DNA from: Anastrepha obliqua
Taxonomy: Eukaryota > Arthropoda > Insecta > Diptera > Tephritidae
Reading direction: 5' to 3'
Assembly (NCBI RefSeq): GCF_027943255.1
Contig: NC_072896.1
Span: 34,870,501 to 34,934,500, forward strand
DNA: 64,000 nt
The position numbers and the translations under genes are program-made. This document shows, in pieces, positions 31,781 to 43,780 of the stretch. Each line of letters begins with the position of its first letter. Position 1 is the first letter of the stretch. The notes beneath the pieces were generated by a model. It searched no databases and had not been told where the DNA came from. It worked only from the letters and a program-made list of their open reading frames with translations.

Positions 31781-33710
31781 AAAAATCACCTTCTACTTCG
31801 AATGGTGTCTCCTAAATATTACGTTTTGTGGCGCTTGATATTTAGCAGGAACTCTCGTCATCTTTAATAACTTCTTAGAACTTCTTCATGTGTGATGTGA
31901 ATAGTCTATTGAATATTAAGATATTTCACATTATATATTTAACGCAGTATACATACATACATATACACGCATTAGCCGCAAAAACTGCACATCCAGTTAG
32001 CTCAAGTCAATTTCACTTCGCATGCAATGAATTGAAAATTTTCTAAAGTCAATCAACTGCAATTAAATTAGGAAATCTTATTTTATTATATTCATATTTA
32101 GTTAGTGATTATTTTGATATGATTTGTGGGCAAACGCAAAAGCTGTAAATGCTTACCAATGTAAGTTTGTATCTATATTTGTGTGACCATATTTTCTATT
32201 ATGCCAAGATTTACGTAAAAGTCACCAAGGCAACAAAATTGTGTTGTGTATTTTATAATTAATGCTGCTCTTACACACACACATGCACACACATACACGT
32301 ACAAGAACAAATAAATGCCTTAATTTCAATGTTGCAAAATACATTCACATACCTGCCAACTCGTTTATTTATTTACGCAAACTCACACTTAAGTGCATAA
32401 CTCACACTTATGCAAAATACATACGCACATACACACATATATCAATTGCAATATGTTATTTCTTGTGGAGCTGGAGACTTATTACTATACATTACATTTG
32501 CCTGCTTCCGGCTGGCCTCAAATTAAGCAGCCTCCGCATATATTTTGTAATTGCGATTGCGCTTGTGCGCTTGTGTGTGTGTGTGTGAATGTGTGCTCAT
32601 CAGCTACTGCATTTGCGCTTAATGCAATAATATTGCTTTTGTCTCTAAGGAATTTATGCAAATTTTAATTGCAAGGCACACACACACACACTCACATAGT
32701 TTTATACTCGCATACATATAGAAATATCTGCATTCATTCTCCTTCATCTCGGCTTTCGCTTCATGCATCGACGCGTATCGTGCAAACACTTGTGGTGGCA
32801 AGGCAATCGTCGAAGATGTCGCATGAAACGGAGAAAATTTTCAACGAAATATTCTGCATTGTGTTGGTAAGTTATTGTAGATGTTGTTGTAGCTCGTTTC
32901 GTTATTTGCTGCCTTTCAGCCTTGTATGTGTTTTTTGCTGAAAATGCAACACCATTGACGCTGCTTGCACTCGTATGGTTGTTATTGTTATTTTACACTG
33001 TTGCTGCTGCTGCTGATATTTCTCCACTGCATTTCCCAAATTCTCTTTACTTATTTACCATCGCTTGTGTTGTTATATTTCTTCTGCTTCGGGGACATTC
33101 AAGTGCATTTATGGGTCTTAATTAAATGACAATCTCTCAAAATCTTATAAAATGTGTGCGTGTGTGTGTGTGCGCGCGTGAGTTCGAAAAAGCTGCACAT
33201 CGCAGTTAAAGTGATTATTCACCTACATTTAAATTTACTTTACATGCCTGTGTGCGTGTTTGAGATTTATATTCGTATAATTACAAGAAAAACATTTTGC
33301 CGCAGAATACAAGATTTCGTGTAGATTTTAGAATTTGCTTTATTGTTTGCAGTGCGTTCTTGTGTAAATTTTGAGGAAAGACAAATTTCCGCAGGTGATT
33401 TCTATAATAATCTTCTACTTGCCTACTGTATAATTTTGTGGCCTACTTCGGGGCTGGCCGCTAGTAAGTAATTAAGTGGCAATGAACTCACATTTAAAGC
33501 TTTAAATGGAAACGAAAAATGTTATATGTGATTTGAATCTTCCTTTTCTTATTTGGCGCCACAACAGTTTGTCAGTTTGAGACGAGACCAAAACGTTAAC
33601 CCATTGCTTTTGTGGAACCATTGTTTTGCTTTTGCTGTTAAACCATAGGCGCCAAGTACAGAGAAGCATATTTGCAATGGAGCATCATCGTTAATAATGG
33701 CATAGCTTTA
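31781..33710. other. non-coding spacer rich in CA/GT repeats
   Basis: CA/AC-type runs at about 32270-32300, 32405-32440 and 32678-32692, and GT runs at 32570-32588 and 33155-33178. Long frames through these are low-complexity artefacts. No coding similarity. Confidence 0.55.
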
Positions 33711-33717
33711 AGCACCT

Positions 33718-34118
33718 TAACCCAGGGTCAGTGTCTATCACACTAATGGATCAAAGCTAAATAATAAAGTTGGCAGTACCAGTGGCAGGGCAGGAGTGGC
33801 CCAGGTGGCGCTAAGCCTAGGGCTATCTGATCACTGAAGTGTCTTTCTAGCTCACTTTGTAGTTATAAAATTAGCTGCTTTGTGAATCTGGTACTCTCTC
33901 TCTGGGTAGCACAATCGATCGATATCTACTTTAACAATCAAGATGCCATAAAAATTCTGCTGTGCAAAAGTACGACTAGAAGCAGCACTTGCATGTAGAA
34001 CTAACTATTATAAGTGAGTTGGCTAAGCGATGCACTAGGAAAGGTGTTTGCGTCTCTGGGCACAAAGACGTACAAAGACTCTGTGACGTACCTTACGCAT
34101 AGAGAATGCTAGGTTAGG
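33718..34118 (+). pseudogene. degenerate LINE RNase H fragment
   Basis: Across three frames the plus strand reads VSVYHTNGSKLNNKVG (Asn where the catalytic Asp of TDGSK is expected), LGLSDHXSVFLAHFVVIKLAAL, DIYFNNQDAIKILL (in place of SDSQAAIKAL) and a late block LGTKTYKDSVTYL. Order and spacing match RNase H of I-group LINEs, but most catalytic acids are gone. It ends with TAGGTTAGGTTA at 34110-34121. Confidence 0.55.
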
Positions 34119-34329
34119 TTATAGTGTTATTTTTTTTCTTTTTTCATATTATCGCTAATCTACGTGCATCCGCAACGGTAGTAAAGAACACCTTCGTGCC
34201 GGACCTGTGGCCTCTTCTTCATATTCTCGTTGTCGCTCTTCAAACGCTTCTGACTGAATTTGACGCTTGGCGTAACTCAGTGACGTTAATGAGTATGTTG
34301 CTGTTGTTGAAGTGGTTGAGTATTTCTAC

Positions 34330-34727
34330 TGAAATAATCCTAATTAGTGACCAGCCCCGTTTTACTACCACAGTCCTCGTGTGATGATCGCTTTTTTTTA
34401 TCTAAGTCAGATCCATTTAGTTAAATCCAAGTATAGCAGCAAATTCTTTATATCGATGTCTGAAATCTCATTAATTTGCTATAAAAAAGGCTTACCGAAG
34501 GAGCGAAGTCGTGCCCTAGCTAGCCCTGGACATTCACATAGGTAGTGGAAAAGACTTTCCTTCACCCATTCCTCTTGACAGCTCCTGCAGATAGGATTGA
34601 AGGGTAGATTGAGTCTAGCTGCATGATCCCCTACTTTCCAATGGCCTGTAAGGGTTGCAGTGATGCCTGTGATGTTTGGCCGAGAGCATCTTAACAGATC
34701 ATTCGTCCTCTGGATTTTGTACGACGG
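34330..34727 (-). pseudogene. LINE family Z, copy 2: C-terminal domain and 3' UTR
   Basis: The minus strand, in another frame from the RNase H, reads ITGITATLTGHWKVGDHAARLNLPFNPICRSCQEEWVKESLFHYLCECPGLARARLRSFGKPFL, then after a stop INEISDIDIKNLLLYLDLTKWI. The Cys-His motif is complete (C-x2-C...H-x3-C). A 3' UTR with GTGGTAGTAAAACGGGGCTG follows. Copy 1 at 8.0 kb lacks all of this. Confidence 0.8.
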
Positions 34728-35249
34728 TCATGAGTTTTTTGTTGTAATACATGTAGTTATTTGCTTCCATCTTCTTTCGGCTAAAACATGATAGTGTGAA
34801 GCAATGGATGCTTTTAATGTGTTGAATGGGGTGGAGACTGCTATTTCTTGTGAGGAAACTTTTCTTGCTATCTCATCCGCTATCTCATTACCCCGTATGT
34901 TCCTGTGACCGGAAACCCATACCAGAGTGATTTCAAGCCAATGACTAAGCAATTCCAGCTCTTCTCTACACTGTAAGACCAGTTTGGATGAAATGGAGTT
35001 GGAGTCCAAGGCCTTTATAGCTGATTGACTGTCTGAAAAGATAGATACTCTTGCACCAACTTCCTTGTAGAGTTTTAGTGATTTGCGAGCTTCTCTGATC
35101 GGTAACAGTTCTTCCTGCAACACGCTGGCATAGTCAGGAAGACGAATTGATTGAGATAGGTTGAGTGGCTCCGAATGAAAGCCAGCTTTTACACCACAGT
35201 TCATCTTAGAACCGTCAATGTATATTTCAATGTAGTATCTTCCAATCAC
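34728..35249 (-). pseudogene. LINE family Z, copy 2: RNase H domain
   Basis: An uninterrupted 173-codon minus-strand frame. All four acidic positions of RNase H are recognisable: YIDGSK (35220), LQEELLPI (35120), IFSDSQSAIKAL (35040) and GNEIADEIAR (34880), with the GHRNIRGNEIAD context containing the late histidine. This is the best-preserved RNase H in the window. It removes RNA from the RNA-DNA hybrid made by the same polyprotein's RT. It is separated from the RT frame by a degenerate linker (35250-35550), so the ORF2 is not intact. Confidence 0.85.
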
Positions 35250-35554
35250 TTTCCCTTTTGTCCATTCGCCTCTCGGTGGAAAACGTACCGTTAAGGCTTT
35301 CTTGAAGTTAAGGTCGGGGACAGTGTAGTCTGATCTGTTTTTGAGCAGCGGGGGTCCTTGTAGGAGAATCTTACTGTGACCATACGACCTTGCTGTCGAG
35401 CTTCCTATGTCTCTGAGTGTCGTCGCGCTGCAAGTAGCGATTGTTTTGATGTGTAAATCTAATGGTAGTAGATGAGTTAGTACATTGAGTGCTTCAGTAG
35501 GACTGGTGCTAAGCGCTCCTGTAGCTCAGATACACGCTGTTCTTTGTATCTTGT

Positions 35555-36189
35555 TCAGCTTAGTTTAGTTGCATTTTTTTCTGTTACAGGCCACCAAACT
35601 AGTGCCGCATATGTTCGTATTGGCCTTACAATGGCTGTGTAGGACCAGTTGGATAATTTTGGTTGGAGACCCCATTTTTCCCCCAACATTCTCTTGCACG
35701 TGTAAAGTGCTATATTCGCTTTCTTTACCCTGTACTCTGCTTTGGACTTCCAACTGAGTTTGGGGTCTAGGATAACACCTAGATATTTTGTCTGTAGGGT
35801 TAGCGTGAGACTGGCGCTGTTTAGTTTTGGAAGATTAAAGTTTGGTAACTTGGGTTTCTTGGTGAATAGCATCAGTTCAGTTTTTCTCGGGTTTACACTT
35901 AAACCACAGCCCGAGGCCCAATTGCTGAGTAATACCAGAGCTCCTTCCATAATCTCACTGATTGTGATTGGAAACATTTCTGAAACCATAAGCACTACAT
36001 CGTCCGCGTACGCCACTACTTTAATTCCCTTTCGGTTGAATTTGGTAAGGATATTGTTAGCGACTAGTAACCACAGCTAAGGGGATAAGACGCCTCCCTG
36101 AGGGGTTCCCTTGTTGACAGAGCGTTTTACCGTGCTGCTGCCTACCTCACCGATGATTATTCTAGTTTAAGCATGTTCTCTATCCTTTC
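35555..36189 (-). pseudogene. LINE family Z, copy 2: reverse transcriptase core, second part
   Basis: The minus strand reads IIIGEVGSSTVKRSVNKGTPQGGVLSP, a stop, LWLLVANNILTKFNRKGIKVVAYADDVVLMVSEM, then LLSNWASGCGLSVNPRKTELMLFTKKPK, TKYLGVILDPKLSWK, CKRMLGEKWGLQPK and IVRPIRTYAALVWWPVTEKN. RT motif 4 (TPQGG) and the catalytic YADD (near 36010) are intact; one stop interrupts motif 4. The other half of the domain lies beyond a MITE insertion at 36198-36380. Confidence 0.9.
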
Positions 36190-36197
36190 GTTGAGAC

Positions 36198-36380
36198 CAG
36201 GGCCGTGGAGAGAGAATTCGGGCCCCGGGGGAAACTTGAGATGCGGGCCCCTTCAATTTTTTTTTATTTATCAAAATGCGTATTATGTTATAGTGAGCCT
36301 CGAGTCCGGGCCCCTCTGAAAACTCCTGGCCCGGGGGAAAAAGTACCCGATTCCCGCCCCATCCCCTCTCGTCGGGCCTG
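36198..36380. mobile_element. hAT-type MITE with 8-bp target duplication
   Basis: A 183-bp GC-rich element whose ends read CAGGGCCG and CGGGCCTG, with subterminal GGGCCC-rich inverted segments. It is flanked on both sides by GTTGAGAC (36190-36197 and 36381-36388). An 8-bp duplication and CAGGG-type ends are the signature of hAT elements. No coding capacity. It interrupts the RT of LINE family Z, so it is younger than that copy. Confidence 0.9.
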
Positions 36381-36612
36381 GTTGAGACCTATGTATATGC
36401 CAAAGATATTAAGAGCCTCAATTATGGATCTTGTGCTAACATTGTCGAGAAAAGCGACTAATGGGTATTGTTTGTATTCTATGCTCCTCTCAATCGCACT
36501 TACAACCTCCTGAAGAGCTGTCTCTGTGGATTTTCCTGTGAGGTAGGCATGTTGAGATGGTGAAATCGTTGTGTCTGTAATCTTCTCCCTGAGATATACA
36601 TTCAGAATGTGT
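36381..36612 (-). pseudogene. LINE family Z, copy 2: reverse transcriptase core, first part
   Basis: Beyond the MITE the minus strand continues NVYLREKITDTTISPSQHAYLTGKSTETALQEVVSAIERSIEYKQYPLVAFLD, then STRSIIEALNIFGIYIG. The block QHAYLTGKSTETAL is RT motif 2 and VAFLD is the motif-3 aspartate region. The copy is 5'-truncated at about 36612, where a TTAGGGGTAATCAGAGG repeat begins. In total family Z copy 2 spans about 2.1 kb without the MITE. Confidence 0.85.
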
Positions 36613-36900
36613 TAGGGGTAATCAGAGGCCCGAAAAAATTATGATTTTCAATATTTCTTTTTTATTTTTTGCTGCTCACTTGCTTTATTTTACAAGAACA
36701 AAAATATAGCATTAATACATCATTCCACACAATATTTTTAAGATATTAAAGGAAATGCAAAATCCGAATGGCATATATTTTTTCTATCATTGGGTATTTC
36801 ATGCACGGAGATTCGAATTTCTGTTAAGGTGCTCAAATTGTTCAAAAGCTATCTAGAGCTCTACTATAAATAAAGCTGAAGATACAGAATCTATTAAATA
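36613..36900. repeat. end fragment of the 13.3-kb TTAA element family
   Basis: TTAGGGGTAATCAGAGGCCC, then GCTTTATTTTACAA and ATAGCATTAATAC, match the inverted right end of the element at 13271-14012. Only one end is present. A short piece at about 36793-36825 (CACGGAGATTCGAAT, inverted) also resembles the box B part of the tRNA-derived SINE. Confidence 0.6.
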
Positions 36901-36934
36901 CAGAATTCCGAGACCTTCACCAAAAGCAAATTAA

Positions 36935-37606
36935 GGGGGGAGCCTGCTTTAGAGGCATCAAAAAATCGACTTTTTCGTGGATTTTTTTGGGAAGGAAAGA
37001 AATATTCGATTGAAACGAAACTTTCAGGTTTTATTGTTATATATTTCAACAGTCTTCTCAAAGTTTTTCATTAAAATATATGTATGTCATATTATGCCTA
37101 GTACAAGCATTTTGCCGAGGCGCCTCGAATGTGCTTGAGTCGTGCGGCGGGAAAGATGCAGGTCGCAATTTTCAAAAATTTTCGCAAAAAAATAAAAATT
37201 TATGTTTGTGGAAAAACAAATTCATTTTAGATTGTTTAAAAAGTGGGTTAACCATAACTTTCTTAAGGTTTTTTAGGTTCAACTAGAAGATAACTTAATT
37301 CCGAATACAATCAATGTTATCTCGTTTTGATTTTAACTAACTAACGTTTAACTTTTCCCCTATCTTTCCCACCAATTAGGAAAATCGTAAAAATAAAAAA
37401 CCGAGAAATCGCGCGTCAAAGCTTTTGTATATAAAAAATCTGCTCGTATACCTGCTCGGCGCTTTCTCACAATTTCTTCTGTAACTCCGAAAATATTTTG
37501 AATTTGCTTCTGAAATTTTGAGGGCACATTTTCGGATAGTTTGGGAAGACATTTATGCAAAAAAAAAAAAAATCGACTTTTTTAAGCCTCTAAAGCAGGC
37601 TCCCCC
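36935..37606. mobile_element. ORF-less TIR element with TTAA on both sides
   Basis: TTAA at 36931-36934 and 37607-37610 flank a 672-bp element. Its ends are GGGGGGAGCCTGCTTTAGAG and, inverted, GGGGGAGCCTGCTTTAGAGG, and the TIR similarity extends about 40 bp into an ATCGACTTTTT block. The interior has no recognised protein. It lies directly next to the previous repeat. Confidence 0.85.
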
Positions 37607-37610
37607 TTAA

Positions 37611-38505
37611 TGCTCCTCGGCGAGTTAGCAGGAAATCAGTGATAAGTGAGTGTTAAAGATAGCTGCCTTAAGCGATTTTCTTCAACGCATTCTGTATAAA
37701 TTGTCTACCCAGGAGACGAATGATAAACGGAGCTTCGTAGTAAATCTACTAAACTAAGAGTAGGAATGCACTTTGTATTAACTCAATTAAGCTAATAATC
37801 TTTTCGAATTCCTTTTACGCTGTGAGAAGTGCTCCTTAATCTATCTGCATAAGTACAAGTACGCGTGCATGTATGCGTGTGCTTATTAATGAACTATTTG
37901 TATAAATTCATTTCAAATATCAAACAAAGTTCCTTGAAAGTTTTTAACGCAAGTTCGCTTTGTGTGAAGTAAATGAAAAAAGAGAAAATAAAAAATAAAA
38001 ACACACAACATTAGCAGCTGTTACAATAAAGCCACATGTGGCAAGTAGTGTCAGCGCGACAACTCACTTGGCATATAAGAAAATGTGCATGCACCCTTCC
38101 TTGCGTGAAGCACAGAGGGCACATGTGCCAGCAAATGTACCTGCTGATATGTAGTCTCATACAGGGTGCTTCGATTTTTGTATCATTAAACTTGCAAACG
38201 TAACCTGCGGGCACGACATCGACTCCAGTCTAACTCGAATAAGCTACATGAGACACTGAATAAAGGTTTTTTTTTTAATAAAATAATCAGAGCTTAAATC
38301 TTTTTACCTTTCGGCATAAAGAAATAAAAAGTCAGAATAAAATATGTTAAAGTACTTATTTCAGCCTTTTATAGTACAAAATTTAATAATTTTCAAGTGC
38401 GTAAAAGTATGAGACAAAACTAATATTAAATTAAATCTGAAAAAAAAAAACAATATAAAAGAATACAGTATTTAATAGCTTGTATGCAATCCTCATCAAG
38501 TTGGT
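37611..38505. other. non-coding spacer
   Basis: AT-rich with no coding similarity and no clear repeat. Confidence 0.5.
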
Positions 38506-38509
38506 ATTC

Positions 38510-39420
38510 TTGCTGCGGGGATGAGGCTTAAGTGCTTATATAACTCCAATATCATGGGGTTTAACTCACCACGAACTAAACGGAAAGCTTCTTATGGGTA
38601 TTGGCTAGTCATCCATCCGCTGAACGGCGGTGGCCATACGAAATCATCTTACCAACGATCCCACTGTTATTCCTTGGGTTGGCATCCCATCATCTCCTCT
38701 CCTTGTTCCCCCCTAGTCCATATTGTTACGCGCCACCGTGTCCAATGGATGATTTGCAGCCAGGGGTATCCGGCTTTATTCTAATAACGCCCTCCTGAAA
38801 CTGGGCCAACTAAAGAAGTAGAATGACCTTGCCATGATACAGTATGCCACGCTCGCCACGTCGAGCAGCGCGGACGATTAAGAAAATGAATATGAATAAA
38901 AAAACCCAGCGTCGGACAACCAAGGCCCAACAAAATCAAGGCCCAATCCCTCGGGAAGGTCAGACTTTTGAAAAAGAAAGATCACTCATATAAGCGGAAT
39001 GAAGCCTGTGGCTAAGTCAGGGCCTACTTCCAGCTCCGTCCCTTCAGGGTCTGCCTCTACGGCAGCGAGGCCTTTCACTGGCCACCATAGTTACAATCCC
39101 AACCCTGTCATAAGACAAGTTGGGGACGACATTCAATCTACATTTGGTGCCAGCAGTAGACTCCCCCTGCCAACAAAACTTCTGGGAAGCAAGATACGCC
39201 TTGTAAAGAGACAAACAGAGCTTGCTGTCACTGTCACTCCAGGTGACACAGAAATTCCAAGAGTAGAAACACCCCTAGCAATGTGGGCAGCATCGGAACA
39301 CATGGTTCAGCCAATCGCTCCTGGTGCTTGCCCTTTTGACACTATCATTGCCCCGGGTAGTACCCACCCCCAATGCATATGAATGCTTAAGAAAGGTTCT
39401 ATCCTACCAAGCTGCCAAAG
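38510..39420 (+). pseudogene. probable LINE 5' UTR and ORF1-like region
   Basis: A GC-richer block opens with ATGAGGCTTAAGTGCTTATA and contains a frame from 38890 (MNKKTQRRTTKAQQNQGPIPREGQTF) and another at 38999-39382 rich in Ser, Pro and Thr. These resemble the disordered basic N-terminus of LINE ORF1 proteins, but no CCHC knuckle is visible. It directly precedes clear LINE ORF2 sequence, which is the main support. Low to moderate confidence. Confidence 0.4.
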
Positions 39421-39429
39421 CATCATGTC

Positions 39430-40230
39430 CTCAAAGAACGAGAAGAGATAAACCGTAACCTCAATGATGGTCCACAGATATAGCGATCCTTAGAAGGGAA
39501 TACAGAACTGTGTATAACGAAGAAAGGAGAACTAACTCGTGGAATGGATACAAAGAATGCCAACGCGGATTTAAGTATGCCATAAGGGCAGCAAAAACAG
39601 CGTCCTAGGGAGATCTCTTTCAAAAGACAAAAAGTATTTTGGAGACCAGTAGACTAGGGAAAGTTCTGTACGCAAGACCCCAGGGATCATTATCAGCGCT
39701 GTTTCGCATTTCCTCAAAGCATCGAGTTTTGCTCTGTTTAATAGCTGTTTTCAGCTCAAACTTGAGTTCACGGTATTCGGCGTGCAGCACTGATCATGTT
39801 GAATGAGGTCTTGCTCTTTGCGCTTTTCTTCGCGGGAAAGTTGTATCATCAAGACCCAGCAACCTTAACTACTTCATAAAAGAGAACAACAATTGGGCAT
39901 CTTGCAGTGAAAAAACACTCTAAGTACTAATGCAGACACACTATGCAGGTTATCTCTGCTACGAAGAGGTTATCTCAGGTTATCTCTGGACCCTAAAGTT
40001 TACAACGGGAATGCCACAATAGATTTTATAACGTAGGATAACATAAAATTTGCCATTGCCAGCTTCAAACCTTGCAAAACGTCGGGGCCAGATGGAATCC
40101 TCTCCGCTGATCTGCAACATACGAAAGATATGATTACACCTATAGTCGCCTTAGTTTTTGGGGCACCGATACGTTTTAGTTATATCCCCAAGAAATGGGC
40201 AGAAGTATAAATGATATTTATTCTTATCTT
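39430..40230 (+). pseudogene. LINE ORF2 fragment: endonuclease-RT linker and RT start
   Basis: Readable pieces are LRREYRTVYNEERRTNSWNGYKECQRGFKYAIRAAKTAS, then ETSRLGKVL and, after an unrelated stretch at about 39660-39870, ENNNWASCSEKTL, LDPKVYNGNATIDFI and IKFAIASFKPCKTSGPDGILSADLQ, then RYVLVISPRNGQ. The A-x-x-(S/T)-F-K-P-x-K-(T/A)-x-GPDGI block is RT motif 0-1 of Jockey-type LINEs. The rest of the RT is absent. The inserted 200-bp stretch is unidentified. Confidence 0.65.
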
Positions 40231-41625
40231 ATTAGATAATATTTGGATATACGAGCGGCTTAATTATAACTTGTGCTGTAGCTCAGACTTTGCTCTCCCT
40301 TAAAGAATTCCAAACAATAAATCTAACGAGCTAAAAATCACAATCAATTTTCATAACCCAGACAAACTGGTCCGCATCAACATATCCAATTGTTCTCATA
40401 AAACTCTCACAATTTTTTCAAAACACCCTTTACTGTGCCCATTCAAGCGTTTGCTAGTGCTTGTACAATACTATTACAAATGAAATGAGAATTCTTGTGC
40501 AAAATTATTCGCAAAGTTTAGCAAACTGAGTACATTTTGAACGTTTTACACACACAAACACATATGTGCACTTGTATATATGTAACGCATGTGGAAAATT
40601 ATATATATATAAATATATTTCTTCCATTTACCGTATGTGCTTGTTGCATTGTCTTCATTAGAAATACATTTTGAGCCTAAACTAGAGAGAGGAAGAAAAG
40701 AACACTGTCGAAAACTGTCGGAAACTGGGTTGACATATGCAAAACCGCAGAGCTGACATGGAAATTTGCAATTGTTACATGAATATGTATCAACAAGAAG
40801 ATATGCCGACATACAGACATACATTTACTTACATTCCCATTCGAAGTATTCGCACATTTCTACGCATACCTACGTACATATGTAGACTTGTATTTACTTG
40901 TAAATTAAACTGTTTCAGAAAGTATTTCAACCAGAGGCAATGAGCTTGAAAAAAGAGAAAAAAATGCAAATATTCGACATCAGAATTTCTATGCCAAAGT
41001 GCCAAATTCGAACAAAAGTTTTAATTAAGTTACAATACATTCATTGCTTATGTATTAGTGAAAATAGAAATTGTTCGGAAATTATTTGTCGCAATTCATT
41101 ATTTATACATTTCAATTGAAATGCAATTGAGGTAAAGATATTAGAGTTTTGTGCGAAATGAGTTGGGCAATTCAATTTCGCATACATTCAAGTTGCAACA
41201 ATTGGTGAATAAAATCAATCGGGATTGCTTTGAGAAATATGGGAAAAATTGCATATGCATAACAATGTTGGGCACGGCGTATGAGTGATTTTAATGACGG
41301 CTGTCTCTAAGCGACAAACTGAGTAAATTTAAATAGTGCGCGTGTGTGTGTGTGTGAATTTGCATAGACGCGATGTAACGCGAAGCTGTGATTAAAATGC
41401 GGAACCGAATTATTGCCAGTTTCACTAATTATCACAGTTTTGAAGAATTTTTTTCTACGTTCAAAAATGAGAAACCGTTTTTTGACCCTTTTTTTGACTT
41501 TAAATGTATGCAAAAAATACTAAAAAACTATTTTTCCAAATGTTTGCTCGATAACGACATCAATTCTATATCATTTAAATGTTATTTCCCCATAATCGGT
41601 TCCGCGGAACCAGCTACATATGTGA
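40231..41625. other. non-coding spacer
   Basis: CATACA-type and TATATA runs at 40555-40620, and GT repeats at 41338-41356. No coding similarity. Confidence 0.55.
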
Positions 41626-41631
41626 CCATTA

Positions 41632-42093
41632 GGCCGGGTCGATTTGTGGGGAGGCAAAAAATTCGCCCATTGCTCTGTGAAAATCATATTCTAGGGACCA
41701 AAATAAGAAACTTTACCGAAGGAACCATACCTCTAAAACGAATTCTGATGTCCCCCAATTTGGGTCGACTTTTTTAGTTTCTTTTCTCACGTAAAGGCCA
41801 AAAAATGGTGATATTTGGAAATGATTGTATGGGGAACCCCCCAGGGGAGTTCCAGGGGGTGTGCCACTGGCATGGTTGGATCAGCGGTCCAGAGTTAGTG
41901 GCGGTCGGTCATACATTTGGACTCGTTAGGAGCACTCTAAATGGGTCAAAATTGGATTTTTCGTTCGACCCAAATTGGGGGACATCAGAATTCGGTTTAG
42001 AGGTATGGTTCCTTCAGCAAAGTTTCTTATTTTGATCCTTAGAATACGATTTTCACAGAGCAATGAGCGATTTTTAAATCGACCCGCCCTAGT
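41632..42093. mobile_element. MITE with terminal inverted repeats of about 135 bp
   Basis: The left arm (41632-41769) and right arm (41961-42093) are inverted copies; shared blocks include ATTGCTCTGTGAAAAT, GAAGGAACCATACCTCTAAA and GATGTCCCCCAATTTGGGTC. As a result the two strands encode nearly identical but meaningless peptides (RSLLCEN...EGTIPL-x-RILMSPNLGR). A GGGTCGA-type end lies at each side. The 190-bp centre is non-coding. Target duplication is unclear. Confidence 0.85.
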
Positions 42094-43780
42094 GCCCATG
42101 GTCCATGTGAAGATCAATTTTTAAAGGCTAACAAACATTAAACGAACCTGGTATGGCAAAAAAAAATTTTATTTTTTAGCAATGCATCGAAAAATAAATA
42201 TAAAATATCATTTTTCATTTCCGTTTTACACGCTTTTAAAGAAATGCCCAAAAACACCATTTGAAATGAAGCGAAGACCTTAATCGTAGAATTTAAGTGA
42301 AAAAAGCTCATATTTATTTACCTAACTTTTAAAATAATTAAACAAATAAATATTATTTGGCAAGTTGCTCCATCTTAAGTTGACTACTCTTGCTTGCCAT
42401 TAATAGAAATTATGTCTATAAATCGTATTAATAAAAATTGAAATCTTATCTAAACCACTAAAAACTAATTTTGAACTGTAAACAGTTTTTTAAAATGAAA
42501 ACTATTTTATTTTCTAAATTTCAGTTTTTATTTGTATCAACAAGTTCATAGCCGTACAAGCTCTTAGCAGTTGTTGTTTTAATACCTCATTTGTTTGTTT
42601 CCTTAAATGCTTTTGTTCAGTTGTTCTTTAACGCAATTATCATTGCTTGTTTGCTTTCATTATTATTTCCGCGCCACCAACCAATGCCACAAATCACTGC
42701 AGGCATTAAAAAGCGGCAAGAGAAATAAAAAATGCCAATGAAACGTGGTTTTTGTTTAACTGGAAGTTGAGCAAAAATGCAAACGCCAATACTCCGGTGC
42801 AAATTTGCATAATTATGGGTTGTAAATGGAAGTTGTCAGTCACTTAGTCACTCAGCTCGCTGGCAGTCAACGCGATCGAAGCAGTCAAGCGAGCTACCAA
42901 ATCAACTCGTCCGCTCAGTAGTCCCGTCAGTCGGTCTGTGATTGCGTTAATACGCTTTGGAAAATTTATGGAAAAAACAAAACAAAAAGCATAAAACAAA
43001 CAAAAAGGTAAACAGAAAGGAAAATAGTAGTAGGTAGTAAAAAAATCAAGAGAAGTGCACTCATAAAAAACACTCACAAAAACACACAACAAAGGAAATT
43101 ATTATAGTCTAGAAAATAGGGTGATATGCACAATGACTTGGCAGAAAAGACAAAGGCAACAACAAAAGTAGTGAAAATAGCAAAAACAGGGCAGCATAGT
43201 AAATGCGCACATCAGTTGACAGCAGCTGGTGGCGCGTCCCATCACTGCCGCATGACTCGCCAGTCAAATGTCAAACCATCAACTTGACTCCTTTCAATTC
43301 AGGCTGTTAGCAGCACAGCTGCGCTTTTCATAGCTTTGCTTTTGTGAGAATTCGAGTGCAAGAACGTATTTTTTTGTTTTTATTTTATTTTTTTCTATTT
43401 ATATATTCATTTTCTTTTATTCTTGTTCTTGTTTTTATATTCCGGTTTGCCGGTTGGCTTTTGCCTTGTATTGCACACATTTCCGTTCGACAGCGCTGAA
43501 TTTCCGTTTTGCTTCAAGCAATAATCAAAAGATGACGTACATGCTCGGAGGTGGCGAAGAGCGCGGGAAATTCGTACTAGTTTATGCTTATGATGAGTGC
43601 ACGTACCTATGGTGTACGAGTATGTGATTGTATTGGTACTGGTATTTACCCTGCAGGAAAATGCATTCATATCGAACTGGTTCGCTTTGCATTATTTTTT
43701 AGGCTGTATGAAATTTGACGGTTCAGCAGTGAGGAAAAGACTACTTGCGCTGCTACTGTTATTACAACAATAGATGGGGT
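42094..43780. other. non-coding spacer
   Basis: AT-rich DNA followed by a GC-richer stretch with AGTCAG-type motifs near 42836-42940. No coding similarity. Confidence 0.5.

Noticed and set aside
32262..32941. Several overlapping frames of 90-108 codons
   Set aside because: Composition follows CA/CT simple repeats; no family motif; treated as chance.
41926..42117. Conserved-looking peptide RSLLCEN...MSPNLGR on both strands
   Set aside because: Explained by the inverted arms of the MITE, not by protein conservation.
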